Shown here piece after piece: positions 1 through 5,165 of a stretch of 6,375 nt of DNA. Made by a program: the position numbers and the translations under genes. How positions within the stretch are numbered: position 1 is the stretch's first letter; each line of letters opens with the position of its first letter. The notes below the pieces were generated by a model. It ran no database searches. It was not told the DNA's origin and was given only the letters and a program-made list of their open reading frames with translations. The stretch spans positions 1 to 6,375 of the forward strand of contig JAJRAP010000252.1 of NCBI GenBank assembly GCA_028679855.1, in the 5' to 3' direction. This DNA is from Candidatus Methanoperedens sp. GTDB lineage: Archaea > Halobacteriota > Methanosarcinia > Methanosarcinales > Methanoperedenaceae.

Positions 1-327
1 AGCATATCTCTTGTTTATGCGTTCTTTTACATCATCGAAGTATTTTCCTGAAGTAAGGATCTCTCCACTTCCTTTGATCATATAGCCATTTGGATAAACC
101 GCATTTGCAACAGCTACTTTTGACCCGTTTTTAATATTTGATGCTGTTCTTGACATGAATGAGATACCAATCAGGAGTTTATCGTTATCAACTGTCTTCA
201 TAAAACAGGTCGGTGCGATATGAGGCGTTCCATCTTCTGCAACAGTGGACACCCATGATAGAACTTTCATTTTATCGCAATCAGGATTATCGAACATTTT
301 CATAACTTCATCAGGCATTGATACCAT
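1..327 (-). CDS. Pyridoxamine 5'-phosphate oxidase-like (PPOX) FMN-binding protein, C-terminus cut by window edge
   Basis: The first 109 codons of a minus-strand gene are present; the rest lies beyond the left edge. The protein begins MVSMPDEVMKMFDNP and continues with the strand pattern of the split-barrel flavin-binding fold: a 'VLSWVSTVAEDGTPHIAP' strand-turn-strand, 'DKLLIGISFMSRTASNIK', then 'KVAVANAVYPNGYMIKGSGEI'. The 'DGTPHIAP' turn and the 'S-R-T-A-S-N-I-K' segment are typical of PPOX-related proteins, which bind FMN (some relatives bind F420 or heme) and usually have 120-150 residues, so about a quarter is probably missing. The ATG at 327 is preceded by GGTGA (334-338) six bases away; a second ATG at 318 has no comparable site. 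Its own TATA box lies at 362-372, so it is probably transcribed separately from the MBL gene upstream. The substrate cannot be read from the sequence; this is a general cytoplasmic flavoprotein call, not a claim of vitamin B6 synthesis. Confidence 0.75.
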   Translation of the reverse strand, partial: MVSMPDEVMKMFDNPDCDKMKVLSWVSTVAEDGTPHIAPTCFMKTVDNDKLLIGISFMSRTASNIKNGSKVAVANAVYPNGYMIKGSGEILTSGKYFDDVKERINKRYA

Positions 328-361
328 AATTTATCACCGTTTTTCATTTAGTATGCTTTGG

Positions 362-372
362 TTATAAATGTT
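362..372 (-). promoter_or_regulatory. TATA-box promoter of the PPOX-like gene
   Basis: On the minus strand the sequence reads AACATTTATAA, preceded by ACAAA as a plausible BRE. The box is centred near 365, which predicts transcription starting near 339. That would give a leader of about a dozen bases just containing the GGTGA ribosome site at 334-338 ahead of the ATG at 327. The same 11-mer occurs in the same orientation at 2757-2767. The position is consistent with archaeal TBP/TFB promoters, but the start site is inferred. Confidence 0.5.
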
Positions 373-377
373 TTGTT

Positions 378-1355
378 TCATATCTCAATGCAGTTATTGA
401 TCTGCGTAAGTGCCCGTGAATACACTCCCATTTTATTCAAATACGCCGCGAGTTTGATAGGGCGGTGACCGCCGGGATGGTACACGATGACAGCCTGTGG
501 GGTGCACTGCTCCACCATTCCGATAAGCCCGTTCACGTCCATGTGGTCGCTGATGCTTATCGTGGGGACTTTATGGTCGCGCCTGCATGTCAGGAGAAAT
601 TTTTTTGTTGCCTGGATGGCAGGCAAATTGGCAAGTGCCGCTATGCGTATCCCGCAATCGCCATCAAGACCGCAAAGCTGCCCCGCGTTATCCATCAACC
701 CTTCTGTAAGCGCAAGCGATGCAGGGTCCATTCCTATCATTCCAGAATAACCCGATTCACGAAGTAGACATACAGCCCGCTGGGCTTTCCCGAACGCATA
801 AGCGCCCAGGGCAATGTCATCATGCTCTTTTACCGCTTCCCTGAATGCGCAGATATCGTCCTGGAAATGGCAGTTGGGGTCGTCGTAATCCCCGTAGTTC
901 GCTTCAGTCACAAGTAGATCGCACTCAGGCAGGTCTTTTGCATCCTTCACATCACCGGTTACAAGAATCCTTGTCCCGACCTCGTTCTCCCAGAAAAAAG
1001 CAGTGGATCCGATGGTATGGTGGGTAGGATAGGTGTTAACTTGCACCCCGGCGATGTCAATGGTATCCCCGACCTTAAACGTCCTGCCCGCGTATTTCTT
1101 ACCATAAAGGATCTCAAGGGCGCGCGCCGTCTCCTCTGAGCACACCGCTCTTTCCGAGTGCATGACTGATTTGCCGTTGTGGTCTGAATGGGCGTGGGTT
1201 ATAAGGTATGTATCAGGAGTCAGTCTCGAATTTGTAGTATCTATAGCAAACGTGAGCTTTTTTTCAGCGTTAAAAGTCAGCGATATATGGGGTTTGAAGC
1301 CTTTACCTGTCCTGTACCTCACAGGCAGAACGCCCAGGTCATATAAAGGTTTCAA
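378..1355 (-). CDS. Metallo-beta-lactamase-fold exonuclease-like protein (COG1236/ligase-associated exonuclease type)
   Basis: A 325-residue protein of the MBL/beta-CASP nuclease type. The metal-binding HxHxDH motif is H54-A-H56-S-D58-H59, followed by a second-motif histidine at H112/H113 (THHTIGS) and D135 (VTGD). 'YAFGKAQRA' near 185-194 resembles the 'YALGKAQR' signature of ligase-associated DNA exonucleases. 'SDHMD' at 269-273 matches the beta-CASP motif B histidine, and H293 in 'YHPGGH' fits motif C. The length fits the compact single-unit members (about 320-340 residues) rather than the longer KH-domain archaeal CPSF73 proteins. The likely role is a zinc-dependent cytoplasmic nuclease on DNA or RNA; the substrate is not decided by sequence. 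The start is TTG: an in-frame TGA lies directly upstream (1356-1358), and GAGG at 1361-1364 gives a good ribosome site. The gene lies 9 bases after the thioredoxin stop, so the two are probably co-transcribed. No ligase gene is visible nearby. Ten cysteines are present, none in an obvious metal motif. Confidence 0.85.
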   Translation of the reverse strand: MKPLYDLGVLPVRYRTGKGFKPHISLTFNAEKKLTFAIDTTNSRLTPDTYLITHAHSDHNGKSVMHSERAVCSEETARALEILYGKKYAGRTFKVGDTIDIAGVQVNTYPTHHTIGSTAFFWENEVGTRILVTGDVKDAKDLPECDLLVTEANYGDYDDPNCHFQDDICAFREAVKEHDDIALGAYAFGKAQRAVCLLRESGYSGMIGMDPASLALTEGLMDNAGQLCGLDGDCGIRIAALANLPAIQATKKFLLTCRRDHKVPTISISDHMDVNGLIGMVEQCTPQAVIVYHPGGHRPIKLAAYLNKMGVYSRALTQINNCIEI

Positions 1356-1364
1356 TCAAACCTC

Positions 1365-1658
1365 TTATTTTAAAGCAGCATTTATATCGGCTTCCAGCAC
1401 TTTTGCCTGGGTCACGCCAGTGTACCGCTTGAACACAGCGCCATCCTTTTCAAGGATGAGTGTTGGTACGGCATGAATGGTGAACTTGGAAGCAAGTTCA
1501 AAGTTAGTATCTACATCGACCTTCTTGATCTCTATCTTATCACCGAATTTCTTTTTGATCTCTTCATTAATGGGGTCCTGCATCTTGCATGGACCGCACC
1601 ATTCTGCAAAAAAATCCATCAATACGACTTTACTCATTTCTTTTTTTTCCTCTGACAT
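1365..1658 (-). CDS. trx: Thioredoxin
   Basis: A 97-residue single-domain thioredoxin that reduces disulfides in cytoplasmic proteins. The active site W20-C21-G-P-C24 follows the 'VVLMDFFAEW' strand. The cis-proline that shapes the active site is P65 in 'AVPT', and the 'DGAVFKRYTG' beta-hairpin and closing helix follow, so the fold is complete. There is no signal peptide. The ATG at 1658 has AGGTGA (1663-1668) four bases upstream and is the preferred start. An internal ATG at 1637 (giving MSKVVLMDFF) with GAGG further upstream is a possible alternative and would remove only the charged SEEKKE extension. The gene is first in a two-gene unit with the cysteine-rich MBL exonuclease-like gene 9 bases downstream and is divergent from the Cas4-like gene. 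The pairing might mean that thioredoxin keeps the nuclease reduced, but that is inference only. Confidence 0.93.
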   Translation of the reverse strand: MSEEKKEMSKVVLMDFFAEWCGPCKMQDPINEEIKKKFGDKIEIKKVDVDTNFELASKFTIHAVPTLILEKDGAVFKRYTGVTQAKVLEADINAALK

Positions 1659-1696
1659 GTATTCACCTGATACTACATATTAATACATCTTCTAGC

Positions 1697-1707
1697 TTAA
1701 AATTATT
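1697..1707 (-). promoter_or_regulatory. Possible TATA box for the thioredoxin-MBL operon
   Basis: The minus strand reads AATAATTTTAA, centred near 1702. It predicts a start near 1676 and an 18-base leader that would carry the AGGTGA ribosome site at 1663-1668. The match to an archaeal TATA box is weak, and a second AT-rich stretch at 1677-1687 is too close to the ATG to serve the same role. Confidence 0.33.
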
Positions 1708-1746
1708 GCCGTAAGGTTGAGGGACAATTTTTTTCCCCGGATCAAA

Positions 1747-1762
1747 AAGCAAAATTTTTAAA
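1747..1762 (+). promoter_or_regulatory. BRE/TATA promoter of the Cas4-like gene, predicted leaderless
   Basis: TTTTTAAA at 1755-1762 is preceded by the purine-rich AAGCAAAA (1747-1754), a reasonable TFB-recognition element. The box centre is about 26-27 bases before the ATG at 1785, the usual TATA-to-start distance in archaea. Transcription is therefore predicted to begin at or next to the start codon. No good ribosome site precedes that ATG (only GGAG at 1768-1771), which fits leaderless translation. Confidence 0.55.
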
Positions 1763-1784
1763 CGCCTGGAGTATTGTTTTGCCC

Positions 1785-2534
1785 ATGATACGGGTTTCAG
1801 ACATAACTGCCTATCTCAAGTGCCCAAGGATGTGTTATTTCATGAACAGAGGGCATGAGCTTATAAAAGATGCCACAGTGGAATATATTCAGCGCCTGCT
1901 GCTGAAAGAAATGGCTTTGATCTATGGTTTCGCACTCAACGACGGGAACACACTCTCTGCTCTTAATGATGAACTTGACCGTTTATCAGACGAACTCCGT
2001 ATCATCTACCGCCAGGAACTGGCAGAAGCCAGTGATGATGTACTAAAAAATGCTGTTTCTGGCGTCCGGACATTGCTTGAAGGTATAAGCTCAAATCTTT
2101 CATCCGAACATTATTCCCGCATCTGCGAGTTAGACCCTGCTCTTCGATCCGAGAAATTCGGATTGACAGGCAGCCCTGATAAACTGATAACTATCGGGGA
2201 TGAACTTACCCCTTCAATAATAAAGACTGGCGCCATGCCGGAGAACGGCGTTTGGAAGAGCGACAGGTTGCAGTTGACCGCATACGCGATCCTGGTCGAA
2301 GAGATCTACAATACTGTAGTCACACGCGGCTTTGTGGAATACGCCCGATGGGGTAAGGTAAGAGAAGTGACGATAAAGAGGCATGAGCGAAGGAAAGTCC
2401 TCCAGCTGAGGGACAGGGTCAGGAAAATAGAAGAGGGCTTTATGCCTGAAAAGCCCGTGGATGCGCCCTGTGAGAACTGCGTGTTTAAAGGGATATGTGA
2501 TGTAAAATCCACCCTTGCGTCGAGATTTTTTTAG
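1785..2534 (+). CDS. Cas4/Dna2-like RecB-family Fe-S protein with altered nuclease motif
   Basis: A 249-residue protein of the DUF83/Cas4 type. The N-terminal 'YLKCPRMCY' (C13, C17) and the C-terminal C229-x2-C232-x5-C238 provide the one-plus-three cysteines that bind a 4Fe-4S cluster in Cas4 and related nucleases. Of the PD-(D/E)XK core, G129-S-P-D132 (GxxD) and Q163-L-T-A-Y167 (QxxxY) are present. The central E/D-x-K reads I145-I146-K147, so the expected metal-binding acid is missing (codon ATA at 2217-2219). Residues 50-120 form a poorly conserved helical stretch. The length is somewhat above typical CRISPR Cas4 (about 170-220). The start is ATG 1785, not the TTG two codons upstream, because the promoter spacing favours the ATG and the protein then begins MIRVSDITAYLKCPR as expected for the family. 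No CRISPR array or other cas gene is in the window, so this is an orphan; a role in DNA end processing or repair is inference, and it may be catalytically altered. Confidence 0.82.
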   Translation: MIRVSDITAYLKCPRMCYFMNRGHELIKDATVEYIQRLLLKEMALIYGFALNDGNTLSALNDELDRLSDELRIIYRQELAEASDDVLKNAVSGVRTLLEGISSNLSSEHYSRICELDPALRSEKFGLTGSPDKLITIGDELTPSIIKTGAMPENGVWKSDRLQLTAYAILVEEIYNTVVTRGFVEYARWGKVREVTIKRHERRKVLQLRDRVRKIEEGFMPEKPVDAPCENCVFKGICDVKSTLASRFF

Positions 2535-2732
2535 CATCCCATGAGTCAATTGGTTCTGCGTTCACTGAATAGCCCTGGAATGCAAAGGTGTCGTACCTGT
2601 AATTGGATTCGATGTACTTGTTGAGCGAATGGCATATCATGGCTTGTGCGGCATTATCATGAAAAAGCGATCTCATGTCCCTCTTATCGCTGTGAAAGTT
2701 CCACTGTTATTCCTGAAAAGCTCAATCAACAT
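2485..2732 (-). pseudogene. Unrecognised small gene, probably frameshifted or decayed
   Basis: I do not recognise a family here. Two minus-strand frames together look coding. The first runs from ATG 2732 to TGA 2673-2675 (19 residues, MLIELFRNNSGTFTAIRGT). The second is open from 2706 to 2485 and contains ATG 2676 (63 residues: MRSLFHDNAAQAMICHSLNK, then 'YRYDTFAFQGYSVNAEPIDSW'). The second frame prefers AAC, AAG, TAC, GAC and TTC codons, unlike random AT-rich spacer. They overlap as ATGA at 2673-2676. This could mean a frameshift within 2673-2706 of one small gene, or two coupled tiny genes. A TATA-like AACATTTATAA at 2757-2767 is about 26 bases from a start near 2734, next to ATG 2732. The last 50 bases run under the 3' end of the Cas4-like gene, whose own end looks natural, so the true end of this frame is doubtful. 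It may be the remnant of a longer gene. Confidence 0.3.
2526..2532 (+). terminator. T-run terminator at the 3' end of the Cas4-like gene
   Basis: Seven consecutive T residues fall in the last codons of the gene (TTT TTT TAG). Oligo-T on the non-template strand is the usual archaeal intrinsic terminator. No strong hairpin precedes it. Its overlap with two phenylalanine codons means it could also be purely coding. Confidence 0.3.
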
Positions 2733-2756
2733 TTCCGGCAAGTACTTTATTTTGCC

Positions 2757-2767
2757 TTATAAATGTT
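2757..2767 (-). promoter_or_regulatory. TATA box directed at the small minus-strand gene remnant
   Basis: The minus strand reads AACATTTATAA, identical to the box of the PPOX-like gene at 362-372. Centred near 2760, it predicts transcription from about 2734, adjacent to the ATG at 2732. The core is nearly symmetric (TTATAAAT on the plus strand), so it could also serve the protease gene, leaving a 27-base leader. The purine-poor flank on the plus side makes that less likely. Confidence 0.35.
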
Positions 2768-2777
2768 ATGTAGCCAT

Positions 2778-2788
2778 AAATTAATAAT
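2778..2788 (+). promoter_or_regulatory. Possible promoter of the protease-PAP2-FEN1 unit
   Basis: AAATTAATAAT is centred 28-30 bases before the ATG at 2813, and no clear Shine-Dalgarno sequence lies in between (only AAGTG at 2802-2806). Together these are compatible with a leaderless or nearly leaderless transcript. The element is a weak TATA match in a generally AT-rich spacer, and the TTATAAAT at 2757-2764 is a competing candidate. Confidence 0.3.
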
Positions 2789-2812
2789 GTTGAAAATCAA
2801 TAAGTGCAATAA

Positions 2813-4609
2813 ATGAAAAATAAAATATTTAGAATTTTATTAATACTGTTTATTATTGTAAACACTGCGTACGCCCTGGAAGAAGGTGTCACGGTCCCGC
2901 TTGTTGCAGACAGCAGTACCCCGGACGGAGAACAGGGGATCCTTCTATTCGCCAGGGTGATCGCCACCAACGGCACAGGTCACGTTTTTGTAGATACAAG
3001 TCCTTACACGCAGGTCGATCTGCAGGGTTCGGCAAGACTTGCAGCCATGGTCGCATCTGATGTGCTCGGGATCGATCAGCGCTCATATGATTTTTATTAT
3101 ATAATTGATATCAGTTCACCCATTATTGGAGGTCCTTCAGCAGGCGCAGCTCTTACAATGGCAACTATCGCAGCCATTAACAACTGGACACTCGATCCCG
3201 ACGTGGTGATGACAGGCATGATAAACCCTGATGAGTCCATCGGACCTGTCGGCGGGATACCATACAAGCTTGAAGCGGCAGCGGCCAGGAATTACACTCT
3301 TTTCCTTGTTCCAGAAGGTACTGTAATTATTTCAAAAAAATTGGAAGAGACCATTGATGTATTGAAGCTTGGAAAAGACCTGAACGTCACTGTAAAAGAA
3401 GTGAGTACGATCCAGGAGGTAGTAAAGATCTTTACAGGTCATGAACTGGTAAAACCGGCATTTCACGGCACTGTTCTCACTTCCGGATATATTGATCTTC
3501 TTGAGCCGCTTGCCACGAACCTTAAGAAAGAAGCAAGCGATATGTATAAAGAGACTGAGGGGCTAACTTCGCAAAGTCCATACCTTGCGCAGGCAAAAGA
3601 CATCATAAACAGGGCTGATAAGATGTATGATGATCAGAAATATTATGCCGCCACCTCACTCTATTTCAATTCGATGATCAACATACGTACAGCCCGGTGG
3701 ATTTACGGTTACAGCAACGAGGCAGATAAAGAGAAATATATGTCTGAACTTATTGGAAGAGTTGAAAACCAGATAAACCTATCTGAGAGCGAACTCGAAT
3801 TGTTCAAATCAGGCGGTGTGGATGATGTTGGGGCTGTGGGAGCTGCAGAGTCGCGCATCACTTCCTCAAAGATCGAACTTGATGAGGCAATGAAACTCAA
3901 TAATACGGACGAAAAGATAAATGCGCTTGCTTTCTCACATGAGAGAGCTCGTACAGCACGGTGGTGGCTGACGCTTTCGACCCCAACCGGGAAAGTTGTG
4001 CCTGAAGATATTTTAAAAGACCGGGCAGGATGGTACCTTAGCCAGGCGCAGTCGATCAGTACATACATGCAGGAACTTTTATCTCAAAGCAGTGTGCATC
4101 CGGTCATAATAAGCGGTTCCTCGGATGATTTGATCCATGCCCAGAAAGAAATGAAGAGCGAGTATTATTCAGGGGCGATATTTGATTCACTTCAGGGCTC
4201 GGTGAAATCCAGTACTCTTATCGGATTTATGGGAATGCTTGATGCGCAAAAGAAGTTAGAGCAGAGTGCAGGCGGTGCAAAGCTTGCCATTAATGAAGCG
4301 CGTTTAGCTGGAATAGAGCCAACTCTTGCCGTGAGTGCGTATGAATATGCCGAGACCATGCAAGACCCCTATGAGAAGATCAACCAGTATGCTTATGCAA
4401 AAATGGTCGCAAAGACTTTGGTTGTGCTGAATACTCACAGAGTGCCTTCGGATAAGATCCCCGTCAAGCCCACACTTACACCATACGCACCCGGAACGAC
4501 TTTGCCAGAAACTACCCCCACTCCTGCATCTGCAGAAAAAGTTCCGGCGGTCGGCGCCGCTGCAGTACTGATCGTTATGCTGGTATTAAGACGCCTCTAC
4601 AGGAATTAA
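2813..4609 (+). CDS. Secreted, membrane-anchored Lon-like (S16) serine protease with helical-repeat tail
   Basis: A 598-residue exported protein. Residues 1-21 are a signal peptide (KNK, then a hydrophobic run, cleavage likely after A19-Y20-A21). Residues 25-210 form a Lon proteolytic domain without an AAA+ ATPase. The nucleophile is S109 in 'GGPSAGAAL' and the general base is K152 in 'GGIPYK'; the 43-residue spacing equals that of the Ser-Lys dyad in Lon. Family knowledge places it with the predicted archaeal serine proteases of COG1750. Residues 220-540 are alpha-helical with degenerate hairpin repeats ('IRTARW' at 291-296, 'RTARWW' at 380-385). A Thr/Pro-rich linker (552-572) leads to a C-terminal hydrophobic segment (580-592) and a basic end (RRLYRN). 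Six N-x-S/T sequons (N53, N124, N160, N191, N322, N363) fit exposure outside the cell. The likely role is ATP-independent cleavage of envelope or secreted proteins; the target is unknown. It is first in a unit with PAP2 one base downstream. Confidence 0.88.
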   Translation: MKNKIFRILLILFIIVNTAYALEEGVTVPLVADSSTPDGEQGILLFARVIATNGTGHVFVDTSPYTQVDLQGSARLAAMVASDVLGIDQRSYDFYYIIDISSPIIGGPSAGAALTMATIAAINNWTLDPDVVMTGMINPDESIGPVGGIPYKLEAAAARNYTLFLVPEGTVIISKKLEETIDVLKLGKDLNVTVKEVSTIQEVVKIFTGHELVKPAFHGTVLTSGYIDLLEPLATNLKKEASDMYKETEGLTSQSPYLAQAKDIINRADKMYDDQKYYAATSLYFNSMINIRTARWIYGYSNEADKEKYMSELIGRVENQINLSESELELFKSGGVDDVGAVGAAESRITSSKIELDEAMKLNNTDEKINALAFSHERARTARWWLTLSTPTGKVVPEDILKDRAGWYLSQAQSISTYMQELLSQSSVHPVIISGSSDDLIHAQKEMKSEYYSGAIFDSLQGSVKSSTLIGFMGMLDAQKKLEQSAGGAKLAINEARLAGIEPTLAVSAYEYAETMQDPYEKINQYAYAKMVAKTLVVLNTHRVPSDKIPVKPTLTPYAPGTTLPETTPTPASAEKVPAVGAAAVLIVMLVLRRLYRN

Positions 4610-4610
4610 T

Positions 4611-5165
4611 ATGCTTGAATATCTTGAGTCTGTAGATAGCGCAGTTTTCCTTGATATTAACCATAATCTCACGAATCCCTTATTTGATGCGGTTTTTCCT
4701 TCCTTGAGGGAACTTACGTATGTTTTCTGGTTTCTTCTTATCGTTTATTTCTGGATGAAGAATGAAAAGAAAATGGCGCTGCTTTTGACTGTGAGTATTG
4801 TTGCCGGTGCGCTTTTTACATATCCGCTAAAATTCCTTATTGACAGGGCAAGACCGTATGAGGAGATAGCATCCACAAGACTTCTGACACCTGCTGAAGC
4901 AGACCCCTCGTTCCCCTCAGCACATGCCGAGATGAGCTTCCTTGCTGCTACGGTCGTTTCCAGGTTCCATCCGGAGTATGCTAAATATCTCTATCCGTTC
5001 TCGTTTATCGTGGTTCTGAGCAGGGTATATGTAGGGGTGCATTTTCCGGGAGATGTAGCAGCAGGTGTGATATTAGGAATTATCATCGGAAAAGTGATGA
5101 TCAGGGTTGCACAGAGGAAAAAGGATATTTTCTGGGAAGTTTCGAGGGATCATTATGGGGGTTGA
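4611..5165 (+). CDS. PAP2-family membrane lipid phosphatase
   Basis: A 184-residue integral membrane protein with all three PAP2 phosphatase signatures: K74-x6-R81-P82, P102-S-A-H105, and S137-R138-x5-H144-x3-D148. H144 is the expected phosphoenzyme nucleophile, with H105 and D148 assisting. Hydrophobic segments lie at about 36-49, 55-72, 106-117, 125-142 and 150-166, and the active-site loops between them are expected to face the outer side. The family removes phosphate from lipid (pyro)phosphates. In an archaeon, recycling of a polyprenyl (dolichyl) pyrophosphate glycan carrier or turnover of phospholipid intermediates is plausible, but the substrate cannot be read from the sequence. ATG 4611 follows the protease stop by a single base and is preceded by AGGA (4601-4604). 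The 3' end overlaps the FEN1 start by 11 bases, so the three genes are probably co-transcribed. The C-terminal tail (169-184) is polar and cytoplasmic-looking, and its sequence may be constrained by the overlap. Confidence 0.92.
   Translation: MLEYLESVDSAVFLDINHNLTNPLFDAVFPSLRELTYVFWFLLIVYFWMKNEKKMALLLTVSIVAGALFTYPLKFLIDRARPYEEIASTRLLTPAEADPSFPSAHAEMSFLAATVVSRFHPEYAKYLYPFSFIVVLSRVYVGVHFPGDVAAGVILGIIIGKVMIRVAQRKKDIFWEVSRDHYGG

Noticed and set aside
465..767. Open frames on the plus strand opposite the MBL gene
   Set aside because: They are antisense to the conserved beta-CASP region, have unlikely composition and lack a promoter.
1728..1740. T-run followed by CCCCGG in the thioredoxin/Cas4-like spacer as a terminator
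   Set aside because: Both flanking genes start here and point outward, so no transcript is expected to end at this place.
1779..1784. TTG at 1779 as start of the Cas4-like protein
   Set aside because: The promoter spacing points to ATG 1785, and the family normally begins directly with the M-I-x-V-S-D type segment.
1785..2534. The Cas4-like gene as a sign of a CRISPR-Cas locus
   Set aside because: No direct repeats with regular spacers and no cas1, cas2 or effector gene are visible. Freestanding Cas4-like proteins are common in archaea.
2214..2549. 111-codon open frame on the minus strand under the Cas4-like gene
   Set aside because: It lies antisense to conserved Cas4 motifs, has no recognisable domain and no promoter or ribosome site; treated as a shadow frame.
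2535..2812. Noncoding RNA or mobile-element remnant in the 278-bp spacer
   Set aside because: No terminal inverted repeats, target duplications or stable extended stem was seen; the only structure found is the minus-strand coding-like frames and promoter elements already listed.
3709..4068. 119-codon open frame on the minus strand under the protease tail
   Set aside because: Ser-rich low-information translation antisense to a well-supported gene, with no start signals.
5107..5154. Upstream in-frame ATG as the FEN1 start
   Set aside because: It would add 16 residues before the N-terminal Gly-Val-Asp that must be near the terminus for FEN1 function, and the ATG at 5155 has a good ribosome site (GAGGGAT).
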